A stretch of DNA of 64,000 nucleotides from NCBI GenBank assembly GCA_029531795.1, contig JAPEIS010000013.1, positions 186,001 through 250,000 of the forward strand, in the 5' to 3' direction. The position numbers and the translations under genes were made by a program. Numbering within the stretch: the first letter of the stretch is position 1; every line of letters starts with the position of its first letter. Shown here piece after piece: positions 56,676-64,000 of the stretch. The notes beneath the pieces were generated by a model. The model made no database searches and was not told the DNA's origin. It worked only from the letters and a program-made list of their open reading frames with translations. The DNA is from Sclerotinia nivalis (taxonomy: Eukaryota > Ascomycota > Leotiomycetes > Helotiales > Sclerotiniaceae).

Positions 56676-59484
56676 GAAGAATTTTTTTGCCCCATCCTTT
56701 TACGTATAGATAGACCATAAGGTTTCCTGTAATGGAATGCATTTTTCCTGTCTCTTGTCTCTTGCCTTGGGGATATTCTGTTATTTTCTACCACTTTAAA
56801 AAAATAGTTGATATCATGGGGGCAAGCCCCCAAACCCCCTTTAGCTCGCTACGCTCGAAGAATTGTTCTCGATATAAATAGTCGGCCTCCACGGCAGTGG
56901 CCCCTGGAGGGCCATCGGAGCGTCAATTTCATTGTTGGTTTTCTAGGCCTAAAGAATCCGCTAGATATCCGGGTCTTCATCCCTAAAGATCCCTTAAGTA
57001 CAGATCAAATAAATATCAAAGTATATTATAAAGAAAGGCATTCAGATTTTTTCAGCCATCCTTTTGAAAGATACTATATCCGATTTAGATATGTTTTACA
57101 ATCTCTATACTCTATAGACTCTTTATATAGATTATAGATTCTAAAGTATATCTTATATATCAAATAATTAAAGAGTTTTTAATCTAGATATAAACAGAAA
57201 ACAAAAAGTATAAACTTATATTGTCAAGTAGAACTTAACAAATAGTTTTTCTAGATATTAGAAGAGGGGAATGAGAGAGGTATATACAAAAGAAATAATA
57301 TAATATAATATTAAAGAGATCACAATTCATTTCTCCCCTGTACACAATAATTTATCCCGTTCTCACAATATCAGAATGGAATCCTTTCTTCTTCTTCTTA
57401 TATTATAACATATTCTCAGCCTTAAAAATCTAATCATTCATCTCCTCCCTCCTACAATACAACCTCCTCCCTCCTCCTACTTAAACAACCCACACAATTC
57501 CAATTTCAAACCTACAATCTACAATCTACAATAAACAACCCAAGAAATATCTAACTACCCAACTAATCACATATCTTGAATCTAATCTAATACATCTAAT
57601 CTAATCTAGCATAGCGAAAAAACGCAGAATACTCTGAAAATTTCTAGCTGATTTGATTGTACTAATACCATCTATCTCCATCTCCATTTTTATTTTTATT
57701 ATCTCCATCTTCATCTTCATTTCTACAAATACATCTATCTACTACCCATTTATCTATCTACTCATCTACCTACCCATCCACCTCATAACCCCAAACTCAT
57801 TTCAATCAGAAGAATTTAGATATAATACACAATATAGCACACAATATACGATACACAACCCACAGCTCCCACTAAACCAAATATCAAATATCAAATATCA
57901 AATTTCAAATTTCAAACAAGATACTCAGATATAAAAGAGAATCACAATATTTGAAGGTACAATACAAATAGATATTCTTAGAAATTCTATTTTTTCTTTT
58001 TCTTTCATCCATCCATCCATCCATCCATCCAAATCTCTTCTTTCATCAATTTATTTATTTACTCTTTACTTTCTTTCATCCCCATATTATCTTATTATAA
58101 TTTTCTCTTTCATCTCTCTCCCTTCTTCCTTCTTCCTTCTTCCCTTTCTTTATTCTCTTTTCATCTCTCTATTTCTCTTCCTCCAAATTCCTCCACATAA
58201 ACTTCTTTAACCAATTACCCCTAATTATCCTATCATTTCTCTCCCCTCTTTTCCACTATTTTCCCTTTCCCTCTCTTCCCTCCAAAACCTAAATCATCTC
58301 ATCTCATCTCATTTCCCCCCCTTTTCCCTCCACGACCCCATCTCATCCTACCATCCTCAAAACCTCAAAACCAATCTTCAAAACCCATCCTCAGTCAATC
58401 TGTTCATTCATTTAATACTACTACTAGGTAGATAGGTAATCTCAAAATCGCACACTCTCATCCTCTCTCCTCTTCTCTTTTCCTCTCTTCTCTTCTCATC
58501 AAATATATGGGCCATATTATATCCAATCCAATCTAATCCATTCAAATTCAAATTCAAATTCAAATTCAAATTCAAATTCAAATTCATTCAAATCCCCCTC
58601 CAAAGTTCTCTCCAAACTTCCTTCCCACCCCTTAATCTCACCACCAAAAAAAAAATAACTCCTTTATACACTTCCAAGTTTCTACTTTCTACTTTCCTAC
58701 TTCCACTTTCCACTTTCTAGTTTCCACTTTCCACTTTCCACTTTCCACTTTCTACTTTCCTACTTCCACTTTCCACTTTCTACTTCACCACTTATACCCA
58801 AAACCCCCCTCGCACAAAATAAACCCCATCCATCCATCCCATCCAGCCATCCATCCATCCAGCCATCCACCCCATCCATCCAGCCATCCAGCCATCCCAC
58901 CTCATCAACCGCAAACAGCTACTCAATAACCACCAAACAAAGAAATTCTCTATTTCCATCTCCCTTTCTCCTCTCTCCTTTCTCCTTTCACCTTTCACCC
59001 TTCTCTCACCTCCCAACTCACATCAAGTCCCTCCTTTATCCTCTCCTCCAAACCTCAATGCTCCTATTTCCAAACCCTCAAGACTTTCCCTTGACTTTCC
59101 CTTGACATTCATTCGCAAGAAAGAAAAACAATAACCCCAAGTCCCTTTATCCGCGCACAAAGAAAATGTAATCTTATAACCCGCGCGCTCAATCATTCGC
59201 GCCGTAAAAATGTTGGATTCTTGTTCCAGTCTTGCAAGTACGCTCAGCGCATGTTTAAGTGCAAAGTCAAACAACATACAGCCATCCATCCCGCCTGTTC
59301 AATAACTCGAAACAATTACTTCCATTGTCCATTTAACAAATCTCATTACCAACTCAATTACCTCATCCAGCCAACCTGTTCAACAACTCGCGCGAAATAA
59401 ACTATTTCCATTGTCTATTTAACAGATCTCATCACCAATCAAATTACCTCATCCATCCATCCAACCAACCCCAGCACCTCCACA
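56676..59484. other. Long pyrimidine-rich upstream region of the cysteine-rich protein gene
   Basis: From about 57.4 kb to 59.48 kb the + strand is dominated by C and T, with many degenerate microsatellites: CATC near 58006-58031, TTCAAA at 58545-58585, CCACTTT units at 58700-58780 and CATCCAGC units at 58826-58895. The left part (56867-57360) is AT-rich. No gene is supported. The right part is probably promoter and 5' UTR. Confidence 0.6.
56817..56859 (+). repeat. Dispersed hairpin motif, copy 2
   Basis: TGGGGGCAAGCCCCC followed by AAACCCCC, TTT and AGCTCGCTACGCTCGAA. It is the same module as at 14943-14992 and 62955-62996, with unrelated flanks. Confidence 0.75.
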
Positions 59485-62400
59485 ATGTCTTGGGACCCCG
59501 CACAGCTAAGCCTAACCCGCAATCGCCGGGGCATCGTCCCACCAGCCGCGGACCCGCCTACCCAAAGACCCCTCAGTGGAGCGGACATTTTACCCCCCAA
59601 CCCACATCAAGAACCCGATTACCGGGCTGAACGACCCGGACCCATGTTCACTCCCTTCCTAGGCTGGGAGGGGGGACAACCGCCTTGGTCTCAGGATGAG
59701 ATAACCAATACTACAGCTTTGTGGGATCATGGAGCTGCTATTTATGATCAGCTAAATGAGGGTCCCTATGTAAGTCCTTATGTGAATATACCTGATCAGG
59801 AGCGGGTGGTGGAGGCGGAGGTTGATCCATGGGATATTTTTGGGGGGATTGGTGCGTTAGCACCTGTGGTGCAGAAACCGAATACACCTGAACGGGCAAT
59901 TCATCGACAGGGACCACAGCCGACGGCAATACCATTGGGACAACAGTTTGAGAGTGAAGCTTGGGATTGGAGCGGGGGAAATCCGCCTACTGTTCAGGAA
60001 CAGAGGGGAAGACCAAGGCCAATTCCAAGGGACTTTATGTTACCTAGTCAACCTTATGGACCTACTAGTGATGTTTATATGCGACCGCAACCACCTACTA
60101 CTCTTATTGGTATGCATGGGCCGAGGCGAGAACCTGCTGCTGGCGGTATGCATGAGGCGCAACCACTCAGGGCTGAGGATATGTATGCGCCACTTCGAGA
60201 GCGCGACCGATGGCAAACACAACAATACAATCAACCACAGCAATACAATCAACCACAACAGTATAATCAGCCGCAACAACATAGCCAAGAGCATGTGGAG
60301 TATGCATTTCGAAATTTACATTTACCTCGAGCCCCAAACGGACCAACGTACCAAGAGCTATATTATCCGCAACCGGGCGGATTGCTCGGGCGTACTGTAT
60401 GGGAAGAGCAAAATCTTATTCGTCCACCAGGACCACTTAATTGGAAAGACACCCGAGGATATGCTCAAGGTGATGAAGGAGGATTTGATCCCAACATCAT
60501 TGAACAGCTTGAAACTGGTGAATTTTCCCAGTATGTTACAGCAATAGCTTCAAATATCGAAGCTATTGACGAAGGACCAAGAAAGCGGGGTGAATCAATG
60601 ACTGCTTGGAGAGCCCGAGTAGTGACTTCGAGGAAAGCCATTGGGATAGTAGCAAGCGAGCTTCGAGCCCGACCATATTCTTTTCCTTTCACAGCAAAAC
60701 AAGCAGGTGATACACCGGAACAACTTAAAGCTAGGCTGTCAGCTCGACGAAAATTAAAAGCACAATGGGAAAAAGATAAGCAAGTCCATAAGAATAAAAT
60801 GGATCATACACATAAAAATTTCGATCCAGAATATGCAACACAATATCGAGCCGAGAAAGCCGCTAGGCAATTCCAAAATGCAAAAAGGAGAAAAACTGCA
60901 TTGTTAATCGCTAGACGTATTGCAGAAAGGGATAATCTACCAAGACCTACAACACCCGAACTTCCAGAGGACAGTAGTGATGAGGATCTTCCCGCAATGC
61001 CGCCCAGAAATAGATCAGCTATCAGCGGAGGTCATGGACCTATACCGAAGCGTTGCTTATATTGTAAGCATATGAGAAAGCCATGTTCTTTAGTTACAAG
61101 ATCTCCTCGACCTTGTGAGCGCTGTAAAGCACGTGGGATAGTTTGTGAGGTTACCCGAGATCTCGAAGATGCAAATTCGACAAAGCCTGTCTGGAAATCG
61201 CTATCAAAGACGCCAGCTCCTAATAATGATAACGACGAGGAAGATGAGGATGAAGATGAAGAAGAACCAATTACTGCACAAGAAAAGGCAAGCCTATCCA
61301 GAAAGAAAAGAGCTATGTTCAACCAAAAATCCAGAAGGAATCCTTCGACGAAAAGGCGTAAAAGCGCAAGCCCTGGTGCGGATACTCTGCCCAGTAAACA
61401 ATGTGAGCCTTGTAAAGATCAGTCAAGGCCTTGCGATGGCGAACAACCATGCGGAACTTGCAGACTCAATGGTACAGTAGACATGTGCAGCGCGGTCTCT
61501 CATTTTTCCAAATATAAGCAACGCGACTATCGAGAAGGGGGAGGGGCCTTACCGCATGCGGATGATGAAACGGCCTTGAATGATGAAGTTAGTGCTGGAT
61601 GGGATAGGTTGGCTGCGACATTTGCAGAAGCAGATGCGGCGGTCAAAAATATGGATCTCGGCCCGATGATGAATTACAGCTCACAGGTGATAATGGAATC
61701 AATGGAGACTGGGCATCAAAATAGCTTTTTCTTGGAGCATGCCAAAAATGATCATCCAGCAATGCAACCACATCAACCAGATCCGGACGGTCCGTCATAT
61801 AATCGTGTGGCGACAGTTGTGGAACCCGACGCGTCTTATAACAGTCTTGCGCCTGAGGCCCTTGAATTCTTAGCTGAACCATTTGGCGATGTGGCACATT
61901 ATGCAGCCCTGACCTTTGGAGAAGAAGGAATCGATTTTGGATTTTCTCCCGAAGTAGAACCTCAAAATAGTGTCCAAAGACCAGATTTCCCAGATTCTGG
62001 TCTAGAAGGTGTTCTGGAAGGAGTAGAACAACAACGATACGGATTAGAGGTAATATCCACACTAAGACGCGATCACGATTCAGATCCAGACCCATCACTT
62101 AAGGGAATGCCTCTATCTGAATACAGACGAGAATGGAAACAAGATTTGAAAGGCATCCTCAAGAACAAAAATTGCGATGAATTAATTGGAGTCGATATCT
62201 GCTTCAAAGCTCCAGCAAAACATTGCGATTGCCTTCAACATGGTATCGAAGGTGGTGATTGGCATACTTGTGTGTCTTGCCACAAAGATCAAAATGTTCG
62301 AGTTGCTGATGCACAAGAAACTCTTATTGAATATACCAAGCTATATTACTGTAACCAATGTGTAGCAGAACAGAAACCACGAACAGGGAATTCAAAAGCA

Positions 62401-62634
62401 AATGCGGAAATCAGGAGAGGGTATTGTACCTGCACATCTCAGTTGAGAAAGTCATGGTTATGCAATACACATCGTGATGACGCTATGAGCGAAGTAATGG
62501 CAAGAGCTCTCGCTGTGAAGAATTGGATGGTGAGAAGGGATATTCTGAAGTGTAATGGGTGTGGTACGAGAGATCTTGGTGAAAGGACGGAAATGTGGGC
62601 ATGTTCGTCATGTAAAGACGTTGTATATGCTTAG
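59485..62634 (+). CDS. Cysteine-rich protein with two Zn2Cys6-like clusters
   Basis: A single open frame of 1,049 residues. The N-terminal half is Pro/Gln/Gly-rich and disordered, with four hexapeptide repeats (YNQPQQ, residues about 245-270). Two binuclear-cluster-like motifs follow: residues about 524-551 (C-x2-C-x6-C-x9-C-x2-C-x6-C, CLYCKHMRKPC and CERCKARGIVC) and about 640-668 (C-x2-C-x6-C-x5-C-x2-C-x8-C, CEPCKDQSRPC and CGTCRLNGTVDMC). Between and before them are Lys/Arg-rich stretches and an acidic run. From residue 914 to the end a third Cys/His-rich region (CDCLQHG, CVSCHKD, CNQCVAE, CTCTSQ, CNGCGTRD, CSSCKD) suggests further zinc sites. There is no fungal_trans regulatory domain. 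A nuclear, DNA-associated role is likely from the clusters, but tandem Zn2Cys6 with a C-terminal zinc region is not the usual layout of this class. The target is unknown. Confidence 0.85.
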   Translation: MSWDPAQLSLTRNRRGIVPPAADPPTQRPLSGADILPPNPHQEPDYRAERPGPMFTPFLGWEGGQPPWSQDEITNTTALWDHGAAIYDQLNEGPYVSPYVNIPDQERVVEAEVDPWDIFGGIGALAPVVQKPNTPERAIHRQGPQPTAIPLGQQFESEAWDWSGGNPPTVQEQRGRPRPIPRDFMLPSQPYGPTSDVYMRPQPPTTLIGMHGPRREPAAGGMHEAQPLRAEDMYAPLRERDRWQTQQYNQPQQYNQPQQYNQPQQHSQEHVEYAFRNLHLPRAPNGPTYQELYYPQPGGLLGRTVWEEQNLIRPPGPLNWKDTRGYAQGDEGGFDPNIIEQLETGEFSQYVTAIASNIEAIDEGPRKRGESMTAWRARVVTSRKAIGIVASELRARPYSFPFTAKQAGDTPEQLKARLSARRKLKAQWEKDKQVHKNKMDHTHKNFDPEYATQYRAEKAARQFQNAKRRKTALLIARRIAERDNLPRPTTPELPEDSSDEDLPAMPPRNRSAISGGHGPIPKRCLYCKHMRKPCSLVTRSPRPCERCKARGIVCEVTRDLEDANSTKPVWKSLSKTPAPNNDNDEEDEDEDEEEPITAQEKASLSRKKRAMFNQKSRRNPSTKRRKSASPGADTLPSKQCEPCKDQSRPCDGEQPCGTCRLNGTVDMCSAVSHFSKYKQRDYREGGGALPHADDETALNDEVSAGWDRLAATFAEADAAVKNMDLGPMMNYSSQVIMESMETGHQNSFFLEHAKNDHPAMQPHQPDPDGPSYNRVATVVEPDASYNSLAPEALEFLAEPFGDVAHYAALTFGEEGIDFGFSPEVEPQNSVQRPDFPDSGLEGVLEGVEQQRYGLEVISTLRRDHDSDPDPSLKGMPLSEYRREWKQDLKGILKNKNCDELIGVDICFKAPAKHCDCLQHGIEGGDWHTCVSCHKDQNVRVADAQETLIEYTKLYYCNQCVAEQKPRTGNSKANAEIRRGYCTCTSQLRKSWLCNTHRDDAMSEVMARALAVKNWMVRRDILKCNGCGTRDLGERTEMWACSSCKDVVYA

Positions 62635-63650
62635 ATGAGATACACATAACTGACTCCAAGTTTGTACTGGAGTGAGAAGTAAAAATTAGCAAGAATTTGA
62701 ATGATTTTAAATATACCGTGTAAAAGTTTGTCTAATGAATGTGATTTGAAGAATTGGAAGTCGAGAAAAAGATGAAATTAAAGAAAGATGTTCAGTCATA
62801 GGGATCAAGGCTTTACGCGCTAAAGATCTCATCTAGGAAGTTGCTCATGCCTTGCACTCACTCACTCCACGAACCGCATCTTTCTTATTTGATGTTTATT
62901 ATTCTCCTCTTGAAAAACTGATTTCTTGTCCAAGAGAACCTTCATGGTTATTCATGAAGGCAAGCCCCCAAACCCTATACCCTCGCCGCGCTCGAAGTCT
63001 CCCATATAATAAAATAAAAGAAGAACATTACTGTAATAAATTCAGAAATTCATACAATTTTTCACTCTCACCACTCTCACTCACTCCCGATATATTTACA
63101 CAGACATACACAAACACACAAACACATCCCCATAACATTTAAAAAGGAGTATCATTATGAAAAAAAAAGGCCGAACTTAGAATATCTCTCTCCTCACCAC
63201 TCCTCACTCCCTCCCCTTTCACCTCGCACCTTTCACTATTTTCTCATGCCATTCAAACTTCCAGCACACAATTCTGCACCCACGCATACCTCCACAATCG
63301 TCATCAATCTATCCACCCTTCCTCAAGCTTCGTATACAAACGAAGAGCCACTCAGCGCTCAGCCGATATGTATAGCAGCAGCAGATACGCCCCAAAATTA
63401 CTATCATCTTATTTGTGAAAACCCATCCATCCATCCATACCATCCATCAATATCCATTGTATCCTCAAAGATCCACTAGAACGTACGTCGGTCCGTCCAT
63501 CCAGCCATCCATCCCCTTTTAGAAATTTCTTTGGTATCTTCCCTTCGCAAATATGAAAATATCTCGTCCCCAAATACCATAATATACGCCCAACTTCCAC
63601 CCAACCCATATCTATAAAACCTCTCCCCTCCTGACCATCGCAATGACCCC
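62635..63650. other. Intergenic between convergent genes
   Basis: Contains the 3' UTRs of the cysteine-rich gene and the Ras gene, the third copy of the hairpin motif and a CCAT run (63424-63440). No gene is seen. Confidence 0.6.
62955..62996 (+). repeat. Dispersed hairpin motif, copy 3
   Basis: TGAAGGCAAGCCCCC, AAACCC and CTCGCCGCGCTCGAA match the two other copies but with changes in the first stem arm (GGGGG to GAAGG), which weaken the hairpin. Confidence 0.68.
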
Positions 63651-64000
63651 TTACATAAGAATACAACAACATCCACTTTCCTTCTCACCTTCACTAACTT
63701 CCATCTTTCCTTGTGGACCACCGTTATTCGCACCGTTAGCACCACCAGCTGTGTAACCGGCCATTTCCTTATTGTAACGTCTGATTTCGCGGACGATATC
63801 ATAGAAAGCATTATCGACATTGATTCTCGATTTCGCCGATGTCTCGATGAATTTGCATCCGAAATCATCTGCTAATTGTTGACCCTCTGTTCCAAGAATT
63901 GATTAGTCCAAGTTCTTTATTCTTCATGCTGTGACCTGCGACATCGGATCCCAAAATATCATTCTCCATTTGATGAATGAATGAACATACCTTGTTTTGA
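63651..64000 (-). CDS. ras1: Ras GTPase (Ras1-type), 3' exons only
   Basis: The last exon (63886-63651) reads [20 protein letters not shown], then [20 protein letters not shown]. This contains the ETSAK nucleotide-binding box (G5) and the Ras helix alpha-5. A Gly/Asn-rich hypervariable region follows, then [13 protein letters not shown]. The terminal CILM is a CaaX box for farnesylation, and the preceding Cys residues are possible palmitoylation sites, so the protein should be plasma-membrane bound. The 104-nt intron (63990-63887) has GTATGT and ACAG borders, and the preceding exon fragment (64000-63991) gives SKQ in phase. The G1-G4 motifs lie outside the window. The match is to filamentous-fungal Ras1 rather than Ras2, whose box region reads differently. 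Confidence 0.9.

Overview
The window is nuclear DNA of a filamentous ascomycete. The evidence is a fungus-specific elongation factor 3 gene, short spliceosomal introns (about 40-125 nt, with TACTAAC-like branch sites), a fungal Helo-like N-terminal domain, a GH15 glucoamylase with a CBM20 module, Zn2Cys6-type clusters and a Ras1-type GTPase. Gene content and the AT-rich intergenic DNA suggest Leotiomycetes, possibly Sclerotiniaceae. That placement is my inference and was not tested by any search.

Layout. 0-10.7 kb: the 5' end of a membrane-anchored gene (minus), long non-coding DNA, a decayed coding region at 5.0-6.2 kb, and a 1.1-kb retroelement-like insertion at 7.07-8.19 kb. 10.8-14.2 kb: intact EF-3 (minus, 3 exons). 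17.8-18.6 kb: a shattered TolB-like propeller gene. 19.4-21.3 kb: a roughly 19-finger C2H2 protein (minus) with one frameshift. 24.9-28.0 kb: a C2H2 plus fungal transcription factor gene (plus). 29.7-30.6 kb: an AN1 zinc-finger/Cuz1-like protein (minus). 31.3-35.3 kb: a large Helo-like-domain protein (plus) with a glutamine-rich 26-residue repeat. 37.1-39.6 kb: a low-complexity hypothetical protein and an SMP-30/gluconolactonase-like protein (both minus). 42.4-44.4 kb: secreted glucoamylase (minus). 44.9-48.9 kb: a cluster of three MITE-like inverted-repeat elements and a tRNA-Gln. 49.2-53.4 kb: an NRPS-like adenylate-forming reductase pseudogene (plus) whose last part is split by a second copy of the retroelement-like sequence. 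54.1-55.3 kb: a short-chain dehydrogenase (minus). 56.5 kb: a second, identical tRNA-Gln. 59.5-62.6 kb: a cysteine-rich protein with two Zn2Cys6-like clusters (plus). 63.65 kb to the end: the last exons of a Ras GTPase (minus).

The intact genes are mainly housekeeping or regulatory (translation, proteostasis, transcription, signalling) plus starch degradation. They do not form an evident biosynthetic cluster. The lost genes (TolB-like, NRPS-like reductase, the 5-kb locus) and the density of repeats between them show active decay of accessory genes.

The strongest unusual signals are: (1) a non-autonomous, non-LTR-like element with a (TTGA)n end and 13-14-bp target-site duplications, present twice, one copy inside a coding exon; (2) two identical tRNA-Gln genes, each followed by a hairpin that keeps its pairing through wobble changes and lies before the first pol III-type T-run; (3) a 45-bp hairpin-bearing motif found three times; (4) three different MITE-like elements within 4 kb.
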